The notes under the pieces: model-generated
The model's input: the letters and a program-made list of their open reading frames with translations, nothing else
Database searches by the model: none
What the model was told of the DNA's origin: nothing
Origin: an uncultured Clostridia bacterium
GTDB taxonomy: Bacteria > Bacillota > Clostridia > Christensenellales > Aristaeellaceae
Direction of reading: 5' to 3'
NCBI GenBank assembly: GCA_937906775.1
Contig: CALCUD010000039.1
Location: 1 to 10,214, forward strand
DNA length: 10,214 nt
In this document: positions 1-5,638 of the stretch, piece by piece
How the letters are laid out: the number at the start of each line of letters is the position of its first letter
How positions within the stretch are numbered: the stretch's first letter is position 1
Made by a program: the position numbers and the translations under genes

Positions 1-172
1 ACTGACAGAAAGTATAAAAGTTCAGTTGTCTGAGTTAAGCCAACAGTTACGGATGCTGATTGACCCTGTAATTGTGAGAAGAAGTCGTTTGGATTTATTT
101 GAAATAGATGAATACCGGCAAGATTTAGAATTGCAGAACATAAAATTCCCGGAAGTAATTGGTCCTGAGCTT

Positions 173-350
173 TCAAAAATGTGCGATTTTATAGTGGTTT
201 GGGAACTTTGTCGTGCGATTGTCGTGGATTTGTCGTGGAAATCGCAGTTCTCGAAAAGTACAAACTCAATAAAATCAAGGGTTTCAGCCCATAGAAATAG
301 CCCATTTTTGATGAGGACGACATATATATCGACCTGTTCAAAAATGGGCT
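173..350. repeat. Three copies of a 12-bp motif TCAAAAATGKGC, two forming a hairpin
   Basis: The motif occurs at 173-184 (plus, TCAAAAATGTGC), 300-311 (minus, TCAAAAATGGGC) and 338-349 (plus, TCAAAAATGGGC). The second and third copies, extended by one base, make a perfect 13-bp inverted repeat (299-311 with 338-350) around an AT-rich 26-bp loop. The first and second copies make an inverted pair flanking about 115 bp, 11 of 12 bases matching. The first copy sits where the helicase reading frame stops resembling its family. Neither side of the hairpin has a clear T-run, so it is not a typical terminator. It may be recombination sites or the ends of a small non-autonomous element. Confidence 0.55.
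209..241 (+). repeat. Three tandem copies of an 11-bp unit
   Basis: Copies at 209-219, 220-230 and 231-241 each begin TGTCGTG and continue CGAT, GATT and GAAA. The 11-bp period is close to one DNA helical turn, so every copy presents the same face to a protein. Such short direct repeats are known as arm-type binding sites of tyrosine integrases and as iterons. Here they lie in AT-rich DNA on the 3' side of a tRNA gene. The binding role is inference. Confidence 0.6.
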
Positions 351-359
351 TCTAAAGCG

Positions 360-503
360 TTATTCAGTTACAAGAGGGTCTCGTGGATACTTAGGCGGGC
401 GGCCTCGGCGCTTTGGTACAGCTTTCTCTGGCGCCTTGAGCGGCTTGGGTTTTGCCTTGCGGCTATAGTACCTACCCGGTGCCTGTCCGAAATAAACAAA
501 TAA
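360..503 (-). other. Open frame ending in an AT-hook-like tail, no start seen
   Basis: Read on the minus strand, this frame ends at TAA (360-362) and its last ~35 codons are Lys/Pro/Ala-rich, including KAVPKRRGRPPKYPRDP. RGRP flanked by basic and proline residues is the AT-hook DNA-binding core; KRRGRPPKYP lies at 384-413. No ATG, GTG or TTG in this frame precedes it with a ribosome binding site. Upstream the frame runs through the tRNA terminator and into the tRNA gene, so as it stands it cannot be a normal gene. It could be the end of a gene whose 5' part was lost when DNA was joined beside the tRNA, or chance. The composition is more protein-like than expected by chance, but the evidence is thin. 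Confidence 0.25.
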
Positions 504-541
504 TCCGAACCCGTCCCCGATGGGGAATAGGTTCGGATTAT
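493..541 (-). terminator. Rho-independent terminator of tRNA-Arg
   Basis: A perfect 12-bp stem (500-511 with 530-541, arm ATAATCCGAACC) encloses a second TCCCC/GGGGA stem (514-518 with 522-526). On the minus strand it is followed by a T-rich run (TTGTTTATTT). It begins about 11 bases past the tRNA 3' end and has no other gene to serve. Confidence 0.75.
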
Positions 542-551
542 CTGCTTTGAG

Positions 552-625
552 TGAGCCCGGCGGGATTCGAACCCACGACCTTTTGATTCGTAGTCAAACA
601 CTCTATCCAGCTGAGCTACGAGCCC
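552..625 (-). tRNA. tRNA-Arg, anticodon ACG
   Basis: The 74-base cloverleaf folds completely: acceptor GGGCTCG with CGGGCTC, D-stem GCTC/GAGT, anticodon stem TTTGA/TCAAA with loop CTACGAA (anticodon ACG, read as ICG after deamination), a 5-base variable loop, and T-stem GTGGG/CCCGC with loop TTCGAAT. The discriminator base is A. CCA is not encoded and must be added after transcription. It decodes CGU/CGC/CGA arginine codons. It has its own promoter upstream and terminator downstream, so it is a single-gene unit. Its 3' end faces the AT-rich accessory stretch at the left edge, the usual arrangement when elements integrate at a tRNA gene. Confidence 0.97.
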
Positions 626-651
626 ACACACTGCCTCACGACAGCTTAAAT

Positions 652-680
652 ATATTATCACATGTCGCCGGGCTTGTCAA
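652..680 (-). promoter_or_regulatory. Promoter of tRNA-Arg
   Basis: On the minus strand, TTGACA (675-680) and TAATAT (652-657) are separated by exactly 17 bp, with an extended -10 TGA just before the -10. This is almost a perfect sigma-A/sigma-70 consensus. Transcription should start near 645, giving a leader of about 20 bases before the tRNA. Confidence 0.88.
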
Positions 681-712
681 TCATTTTTCAGCGTGTTTTT
701 TCTCTTTTTCAT

Positions 713-744
713 AAAAAGAGGCCCGGCTCGCAATGAACCGGACC
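713..744 (-). terminator. Rho-independent terminator of the reductase gene
   Basis: A 10-bp GC-rich stem (735-744 with 720-729, two G-T pairs) with a 5-base loop is followed on the minus strand by TCTTTTTATG. It lies 24 bases after the reductase stop codon and separates that gene from the tRNA unit transcribed in the same direction. Confidence 0.88.
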
Positions 745-767
745 CCCGTTATGAGATCTGTCAGGAA

Positions 768-3260
768 TTACTGGTTATCCGCAGTGACAGCCTGCGCGGC
801 GGTACGGCCGGAAACAAAGATCTCAACGATCGCGTTGCCGCCCAGACGGTTTCCGCCGTGGATTCCGCCGGTGACTTCGCCCGCGGCATAGAGGCCGGGG
901 ATGATCTGACCGTTGACGTCCAGCACGTGACGGTTCACGTCGACCACCAGACCGCCCATGGTGTGATGGGTGGAAGGAGCCATCAGACGAATCGTCAGAA
1001 CCGTGTTTTCAAGATCGTAGGTTTCAGGCAGATACTTGCCGTTTTCGTCCTTCTGCACATTGCCGACGGTACGGGAAGCGATTCCCTTGCCGACGTCAGG
1101 ATATTCGCCAAGACCCATCACAGCGTTGTCATAAGCCTTGATGGTTTCGATCACGACAGCGGGATCCGCGGTCACGCCGAGTTCCGCGAACAGTTCGGGC
1201 AGGTCGGCGATCGTCCGGCGGTAGTAGCGTCCGGCATAGTCGCCGTCAGCCAGCTGCACAGGAGCGGGCATCAGCTGTTCAACATTGTAGAACTCAAGGA
1301 ATACGCCCTGGGTCCCGTTGACTTCCATGCCGTTGCGGAATTCAGCCAGGGAAAGCACATCGCGTTCCGCGCCTTCATCCACGAAGCGGTGACCGGTGGT
1401 CGGGTTGATCCAGCAGGCATAGTTACCGCCGCCGAAAGCCAGATTGCCGTTGTCGACCCAGGAAATAGGCATCAGCTGCGTGAATCCCATGCCGGTCACA
1501 TCCGCGCCGACAGCCTGGGCCATCACGATACCGTCGCCGACCTGAGAGGAACGGTTGGTCGTCTTGGTCGCCTTGGTCAGATACTCGGAAGACCAGTACA
1601 CGTTGTCTTCCAGAACCTTGTCGATGTTCGCGGCATAACCGCCGGTGGCGAGGATGACGCCCTTGGTGGCACGAGCGGTCACTTCGGTCCCGTCGTACTG
1701 AACCGCCTTGACACCGGTCACGCGGCCGTCTTCAACGATCAGATCCGTCGCAGTGGTGCGCTTCATGATCTGGTTGGCTTCATTCGCCAGCACGGTGGTC
1801 ATCGGAGCGGCGAAGTAGGAGCCCCAGCGGCCCATTTCCATGTTGCCGTCGCCATCGAGGTCGATGGTGGAGCCGATGAATTCATTTTCGCGATACCACA
1901 GGGCGCCGATCAGCGTCGCCTGGGTGTCTTCCTTGAAGGTCGCGCCCTGGTCCTCAAGCCACTCCTTCAGGCCCTGGCCGCCTTCGATAAACTGCTTGGC
2001 CAGTTCCAGTCCGCTGTAAGCCCATTCGGTCTTGTCCGCGCTCTGGCGCAGGCCGCCGTAATAGGTCTGGAAGATATGCAGGTTGAGGGTGGAGAACAGC
2101 GTCAGCTGGCTCTCATCCACGCCCGCGTCAAGCTGGGGCTGCGCCCAGTCAAGATATGCCTTGATCTCGCTCTTCAGTTCCTGCAGAACCGGCAGATATT
2201 CGGCGTGAACACCGTGCTTGCTCAGTTCCATGGAATCGCCGGCCACGAATTCGTGGTCCATGTAATAAGCTTCGTCAAAGGGTTCTTCGCTCCAGTCCAG
2301 GATCATCTTCAGCTCGCTGATGCAGCCGTTGACGGATTTGACCTTCGCGTAGGATTCGCCCGTGCGGGCATAGACGCCTTCGGTCGCGTCAGGATCGGCC
2401 GGATCCCAGACCAGGTAAGGCATCACGCTCTGATACTGTCCGCCGGAAACCAGCGTGTTGCCGCCGACTTCCGCGTTCTTTTCAATGACCAGCACGGTGT
2501 TTCCGTCCTGTACGGCCTGCGCCGCGGCGGCAATACCGGCGCCGCCCGCGCCCACCACAACGACATCATAGGTAACATCGACGGGATCGCCGGCGGGATG
2601 CTCCACCTTGGCAGCCTTGAAGGCGTCCAGATTCGTGCAGCCGGCCTGCTCGGCGGCGTCGGTCACAGCCAGCTTCAGCGCGCGGCTGGAGAAGGTTGCG
2701 CCGGAAACGCTGTCAACACCGGAGCCATTGGCGGCGATCATATCGGGGATCATGATATCGAACGCCACCGTACCGACCTGTTCGGTTTCACCGGAGGTGA
2801 CCTTGATATCTTCGATCTTCGCGTCGCTGAAGGTGACGGTCACGCTCACGGGACCGTTGTAGCCTTCGGTCACGGCGGTGTATTCACCGGCTGTGAAAGC
2901 GATCGCGGCGTCGTTGGCCGCTTCTCCGGCGGCAAGCGCCAGCGCCTTGGCCACGGCTTCGGCAATACCGTTGCGGGTCAGCGTCGCGCCGGCCACGGCG
3001 TCGATTTCGCCGTCGGCACGGCCGATCAGGGCCGCCTGATAGGTTTCCAGCGCGGCGCCGCCGATGGCGGGCGTTTCGCCTTCGCCGTTGATCTCGACAG
3101 CCGTGATGGCGTTTTCATCCACCGTCACCTTGACGGAGATGGCGCCAAAGCCCTGGCCTTCGCCTTCATAGGTGCCGGGAATGAACGCACCGGCCTGAGC
3201 CGCTGCGAAGCATCCGAACACCATGCACAGGACAAGAACCGTTGAAAGAATCCTTTTCAT
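768..3260 (-). CDS. Secreted flavoprotein reductase: two FMN-binding domains plus fumarate-reductase-type FAD domain
   Basis: This 830-aa protein probably reduces a C=C bond of an organic acid outside the membrane, passing electrons from covalent FMN to FAD to substrate. Residues 1-23 form a signal peptide (MKRIL, hydrophobic core, AQA cleavage site). Two FMN-binding domains follow (about 27-110 and 122-208), with ApbE-type flavinylation motifs DAVAGAT (87-93) and DSVSGAT (183-189); T93 and T189 are the likely FMN acceptors. The FAD domain begins with GAGGAG (237-242) and E260, and ends with THHTMGG (764-770) and GGNRLGGNA (802-810), both characteristic of flavocytochrome c fumarate and urocanate reductases. 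GHRFVDEGAERD (623-634) matches the segment carrying their catalytic arginine. The segment equivalent to QAHPT of Shewanella fumarate reductase reads TQLMPIS, with Met597 in place of the substrate histidine, so fumarate is an unlikely substrate. There is no haem motif and no C-terminal anchor. The ATG has a GGAAGG ribosome binding site 7 bases upstream. The substrate is unknown. Confidence 0.93.
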   Translation of the reverse strand: MKRILSTVLVLCMVFGCFAAAQAGAFIPGTYEGEGQGFGAISVKVTVDENAITAVEINGEGETPAIGGAALETYQAALIGRADGEIDAVAGATLTRNGIAEAVAKALALAAGEAANDAAIAFTAGEYTAVTEGYNGPVSVTVTFSDAKIEDIKVTSGETEQVGTVAFDIMIPDMIAANGSGVDSVSGATFSSRALKLAVTDAAEQAGCTNLDAFKAAKVEHPAGDPVDVTYDVVVVGAGGAGIAAAAQAVQDGNTVLVIEKNAEVGGNTLVSGGQYQSVMPYLVWDPADPDATEGVYARTGESYAKVKSVNGCISELKMILDWSEEPFDEAYYMDHEFVAGDSMELSKHGVHAEYLPVLQELKSEIKAYLDWAQPQLDAGVDESQLTLFSTLNLHIFQTYYGGLRQSADKTEWAYSGLELAKQFIEGGQGLKEWLEDQGATFKEDTQATLIGALWYRENEFIGSTIDLDGDGNMEMGRWGSYFAAPMTTVLANEANQIMKRTTATDLIVEDGRVTGVKAVQYDGTEVTARATKGVILATGGYAANIDKVLEDNVYWSSEYLTKATKTTNRSSQVGDGIVMAQAVGADVTGMGFTQLMPISWVDNGNLAFGGGNYACWINPTTGHRFVDEGAERDVLSLAEFRNGMEVNGTQGVFLEFYNVEQLMPAPVQLADGDYAGRYYRRTIADLPELFAELGVTADPAVVIETIKAYDNAVMGLGEYPDVGKGIASRTVGNVQKDENGKYLPETYDLENTVLTIRLMAPSTHHTMGGLVVDVNRHVLDVNGQIIPGLYAAGEVTGGIHGGNRLGGNAIVEIFVSGRTAAQAVTADNQ

Positions 3261-3299
3261 AATTTCCTTCCTTTCATAAAAATATAAGGATCTCCCATT

Positions 3300-3339
3300 T
3301 AGGATAATCCTATTTTACAACACTTTTTTACGATTTGAA
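3300..3339 (-). promoter_or_regulatory. Possible promoter with palindromic operator for the reductase
   Basis: Minus-strand TTCAAA (3334-3339) and TAAAAT (3312-3317) are 16 bp apart, a weak promoter match. Directly downstream, where transcription would start, is a perfect palindrome TAGGAT-A-ATCCTA (3300-3312), a plausible repressor site. The 135-bp gap to the Gx gene shows no clear terminator, so read-through from the upstream pair is also possible. The regulator is not identifiable. Confidence 0.3.
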
Positions 3340-3395
3340 GAATCACATTTTGCCTAAATATTGTTTATTTTTTGTCATTTCCCCATAAAAAGCAG

Positions 3396-4106
3396 TTACG
3401 GGGCTTCCAGCCACTCCTTCAGCGCGTCCGGGGAAAGCATCTGAACCTCTGTTGTATCCGCAGGATCCACAACCGCCGCCGGCGTCCGGTGTTTCAGGAT
3501 CATCATGCACGCGAAGGCCGCCGCGGCAACGGTCAGGACCGCCGCGGCGATCCGCAGCCGGATATGTTTCCGTTCATCCCCGGAAAGCGCCGGCGGAGCC
3601 ATTTTTTTCAGATGTTTCATCACCGCCGTCGCGATCATGCCTGTCATCATTCCGCAGCCCAGGCCTGTCGCCGCGAGCACGGCCAGATAATACAGGATCT
3701 GAACCGGCGTATGCAGGATCAGCGCCGCCACACCGACCTGCGCCGCGTTGTGAAAAAGGCCTCCGGCCATAGAGACCGCAACAGGCGGAAGCCTCCGGAT
3801 CCGGCTCAGCAGGCACATGACCGTCAGGCTCGCGAGCCCGCCCGCGAAAGCGTAAACGATCGCGGTGACTCCGCCAAACATCAGCCCGAAAAGAACGACC
3901 TTCAGCGTCATCATGACATATGCCGTCGGCACGTCCAGCATATACACCGCGAAGATCAGCACGCTGTTGGAAAGCCCGGGCTTGATCCCGGGAATACCGA
4001 CGGAAGGCAGCAGGCTTTCAAAATACCCGAGTACCAGCATGGCCGCTGTCAGAAGACCTGCCAGCGTCAGCCGGTTCACCTTCCGGCTGTCTGTGGCGCG
4101 GCTCAT
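3396..4106 (-). CDS. Gx-family / heptaprenyl diphosphate synthase component I-like membrane protein, EetB-like
   Basis: A 236-aa multi-spanning membrane protein. GIPGIKPGLSNS (37-48) and GGLFHNAAQ (115-123) are hallmarks of the family annotated as heptaprenyl diphosphate synthase component I or Gx transporter (PF07456). Members resemble small transporter S-components. From memory, one (EetB) belongs to the Listeria extracellular electron-transfer locus. About six hydrophobic segments lie within residues 13-165. Beyond the usual ~170 residues there is an extra basic linker, a further membrane helix (about 185-203) and a ~30-residue tail. The start ATG overlaps the stop of the upstream NusG-II gene (ATGA), and AAGGAG lies 8 bases upstream inside that gene, so the two are translationally coupled. 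Prenyl synthase activity should not be assumed: no component II partner is visible, and the context points to redox or membrane electron transfer. The molecular role is unknown. Confidence 0.85.
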   Translation of the reverse strand: MSRATDSRKVNRLTLAGLLTAAMLVLGYFESLLPSVGIPGIKPGLSNSVLIFAVYMLDVPTAYVMMTLKVVLFGLMFGGVTAIVYAFAGGLASLTVMCLLSRIRRLPPVAVSMAGGLFHNAAQVGVAALILHTPVQILYYLAVLAATGLGCGMMTGMIATAVMKHLKKMAPPALSGDERKHIRLRIAAAVLTVAAAAFACMMILKHRTPAAVVDPADTTEVQMLSPDALKEWLEAP

Positions 4107-4537
4107 TTCACTTCTCCTTCTGGGGGTTCAGCGCCTGTCATCGTCAGGACCTCCTCCAGAGAGAACAGTTCCAGAGAAACCTGATTCGGAAGGCAGAGGA
4201 TCGCGTTTCCGAGCACGCGTTCCGAACGGTTTTCCAGGGTGACGGTCCCCTCATGGACGCAGTTCTGGTTTGAACAGGTAGAAGTTTCCATATATACACC
4301 GTCCGGAAACAGGTGAATCAGATTCTCAGTCCGCGTCCCGTCGGGAAGGATCTGGATCAGCGGATAGGAATACGCTTCCTCCTCCGTCAGCGGCAGCGGC
4401 AGCCAGCCGGTTTCCGTCGCCGTTGTCACGCGAACAAAGCCGGCAGGCATCGCAGCGGTCTTTTCTTCCGCGAGGCCCTCCGCCGCGGGCAGAATCATCA
4501 TAACCGCCAGCAAGATCAGGGCAAGCGTTCTTTTCAT
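4103..4537 (-). CDS. NusG-domain-II extracytoplasmic protein, EetA-like
   Basis: A 144-aa protein with a signal peptide or N-terminal membrane helix (residues 1-23, possible cleavage after GLA) and one NusG domain II (PF07009, formerly DUF1312) in residues ~65-125. The family signature is clear: CSNQNCVHEG (88-97) and LGNAILCLPNQVSLEL (109-124), giving Cys88, Cys93 and Cys115. Despite the name, this stand-alone domain is not a transcription factor. It usually sits next to a Gx-family gene and flavin or Rnf-type electron-transfer genes; from memory, EetA of the Listeria extracellular electron-transfer locus belongs here. It is the first gene of the minus-strand unit, with AGGGAGGA about 9 bases before the ATG and a promoter just upstream. 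A slightly earlier ATG at 4547 is in another frame. Biochemical function is unknown. Confidence 0.85.
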   Translation of the reverse strand: MKRTLALILLAVMMILPAAEGLAEEKTAAMPAGFVRVTTATETGWLPLPLTEEEAYSYPLIQILPDGTRTENLIHLFPDGVYMETSTCSNQNCVHEGTVTLENRSERVLGNAILCLPNQVSLELFSLEEVLTMTGAEPPEGEVK

Positions 4538-4561
4538 TCTTCTTCATCCTCCCTGCACTCC

Positions 4562-4591
4562 ATCATACTCTTCCCGCGGCGAGTCCGTCAA
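4562..4591 (-). promoter_or_regulatory. Promoter of the NusG-II / Gx unit
   Basis: Minus-strand TTGACG (4586-4591) and TATGAT (4562-4567) are 18 bp apart. Transcription should start near 4555, just before the AGGGAGGA ribosome binding site, giving a very short leader. It is divergent from the arg promoter, with 35 bp between the two -35 elements. Confidence 0.72.
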
Positions 4592-4626
4592 CCTCGCATA
4601 AAATACCCGAAATATACAATATTCTC

Positions 4627-4655
4627 TTGACTTTATTCGTTGTTTTTTGTATATT
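4627..4655 (+). promoter_or_regulatory. Promoter of the argCJBD operon
   Basis: TTGACT (4627-4632) and TATATT (4650-4655) are exactly 17 bp apart, a strong sigma-A-type match. Transcription should start near 4662, leaving a leader of about 40 bases. The -10 lies inside a palindromic operator, as expected for a repressible promoter. Confidence 0.82.
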
Positions 4656-4685
4656 TATACAATACTTGATGCATGAAAATGCATT
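4646..4685 (+). promoter_or_regulatory. Double ARG-box-like operator (predicted ArgR/AhrC site)
   Basis: Box 1 (4646-4663) contains the perfect palindrome TTGTATA-TT-TATACAA and matches the ARG-box consensus TNTGAATWWWWATTCANW at 16 of 18 positions; the two mismatches are symmetric. Box 2 (4668-4685, core ATGCAT-GAAA-ATGCAT) matches at about 14 of 18. The centres are 22 bp apart, close to the tandem spacing known for ArgR hexamer operators. Box 1 covers the -10, so arginine-bound repressor would block RNA polymerase. An additional half-site, ATATACAAT, lies at 4612-4620. No arginine repressor gene is in the window; its identity is inferred from the target genes. Confidence 0.65.
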
Positions 4686-4701
4686 TACGGGAGGGACTGA
4701 C

Positions 4702-5637
4702 GTGGTGAAGGTATTCATTGACGGAAGCGCCGGAACGACCGGTCTCCGGATCCGGGAACGGCTCGCGGACAGGCAGGATCTCGAATTGCTGACGCTGCCG
4801 GAAGAACAGCGCAAGGATCCGGCCGCCCGAAAAGAGATGATCAACGCCTCCGATATCGTCTTTCTGTGCCTGCCTGACGACGCCGCGCGCGAAGCGGTCG
4901 CCATGGTCGAAAACAGCGGTACCGCCGTGATCGATACCAGCACGGCGCACCGCACGCTGGACAGCTGGACCTACGGTTTTCCCGAAATCGGAGGGCTGCG
5001 GGACAGGATCCGCTCCTCGAAGCGGATCGCCAATCCGGGCTGCCACGCCTCCGGCTTCATATCGCTGGTCGCGCCGCTGGTCGAAAACGGACTGGTCTCC
5101 CCCGATACCGCGCTGACCTGCTTCAGCCTCACCGGTTATTCCGGCGGCGGCAAAAAGATGATCGCTCAGTACGAAGACGGGGACCGCTCTCCCCTGCTGA
5201 AGGCGCCGCGCCAGTACGGCCTTTCCCAGGCGCATAAGCATCTTCCCGAAATGGCCCGGTTCTGCGGGCTGACCGTCTCACCGGTCTTCTGCCCCGTGGT
5301 GGCGGATTTTTATGCCGGCATGGAGGTCACAGTGCCGCTCTTCGGAAAAGATCTGAAGGGTTCCGTCGCTGATATTGAAATGGTTTACGGCGATTATTAC
5401 CGACGCGGTCTCGTCCGTTTTGTAAAGAGCGACAGCGAAGAAGGTTTCCTCTCTGCCGGAGCTTATGCCGGATGGGACCATATGACGGTCACCGTCCAGG
5501 GAAATGACGGCCGGATCCTGCTGATCTCCCGCTTCGACAATCTGGGCAAGGGGGCCAGCGGAGCGGCGATCCAGAATATGAATCTGCTGATGAACGCGGA
5601 TGAAACCGCGGGACTGAATATACCGGAGGAATATTGA
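4702..5637 (+). CDS. argC: N-acetyl-gamma-glutamyl-phosphate reductase, short (type 2) form
   Basis: ArgC makes N-acetylglutamate 5-semialdehyde from the acyl phosphate produced by ArgB, using NADPH, in cytoplasmic arginine synthesis. The 311-aa product starts with the dinucleotide-binding loop FIDGSAGTTGL (5-15). It carries the catalytic cysteine in NPGCHAS (Cys114), the conserved histidines in AHKHLPE (177-183) and GASGAAIQN (285-292). The FIDGSAGTTGL start and the ~310-aa length fit the less common type 2 family rather than the ~345-aa classical ArgC. The start is one of two adjacent GTG codons (4702 or 4705); GGGAGGG at 4689-4695 supports both, 6 or 9 bases away. An in-frame ATG at 4669 is unlikely because it lies inside the operator and has no ribosome binding site. 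It is the first gene of the operon; argJ begins one base after its stop. Confidence 0.93.
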   Translation: MVKVFIDGSAGTTGLRIRERLADRQDLELLTLPEEQRKDPAARKEMINASDIVFLCLPDDAAREAVAMVENSGTAVIDTSTAHRTLDSWTYGFPEIGGLRDRIRSSKRIANPGCHASGFISLVAPLVENGLVSPDTALTCFSLTGYSGGGKKMIAQYEDGDRSPLLKAPRQYGLSQAHKHLPEMARFCGLTVSPVFCPVVADFYAGMEVTVPLFGKDLKGSVADIEMVYGDYYRRGLVRFVKSDSEEGFLSAGAYAGWDHMTVTVQGNDGRILLISRFDNLGKGASGAAIQNMNLLMNADETAGLNIPEEY

Positions 5638-5638
5638 T

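Larger units (their letters stand above)
2..355 (+). pseudogene. 3' remnant of a SNF2-like helicase gene, 5' end outside the window
   Basis: The frame is open from base 2 to a TAA at 353-355. Its first ~57 codons contain LRMLIDPVIVRRSRLDL followed by an EYRQDL...FPEV segment. This resembles the link between the two RecA lobes of SNF2-type helicases (Leu-rich helix, Pro, RRxxxDL), as in large helicases with a phospholipase-D-like nuclease domain found in defence and accessory islands. From about base 172 (after GPEL) the translation stops looking like the family: it becomes Ser/Arg/Trp-rich with no recognisable motif and ends early, whereas such proteins normally continue with the whole second helicase lobe. 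I read it as a gene broken by recombination near 170-180, not a functional C-terminus. The DNA is AT-richer than the rest of the window. An internal TTG at 26 could be called as a start but has no convincing ribosome binding site. Family assignment is by memory of the motif only. Confidence 0.45.

Noticed and set aside
368..714. Small open frames over tRNA-Arg on both strands (368-661 minus, 520-714 plus)
   Set aside because: They translate the tRNA itself (LVAQLDR...FESR and PGGIRTHDLLIRS patterns), a well-known false protein.
693..3245. 850-codon open frame on the plus strand opposite the reductase
   Set aside because: It is a GC-rich shadow of the reductase gene. The translation is low-complexity and rich in His, Gly, Asp and Arg, with no family motif. 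The minus-strand frame has a signal peptide, ordered domains, a ribosome binding site and a terminator.
3200..3260. Lipoprotein reading of the reductase signal (MVFGC at residue 17)
   Set aside because: The -2 residue is Phe, a poor lipobox, and an AQA cleavage site follows at residue 23. A plain secretory signal peptide fits better, though an anchor cannot be excluded.
4627..4701. Longer argC start points (TTG 4627, ATG 4669)
   Set aside because: Both fall within the promoter or operator and have no ribosome binding site, whereas GTG 4702/4705 has GGGAGGG at good spacing and matches the family N-terminus.
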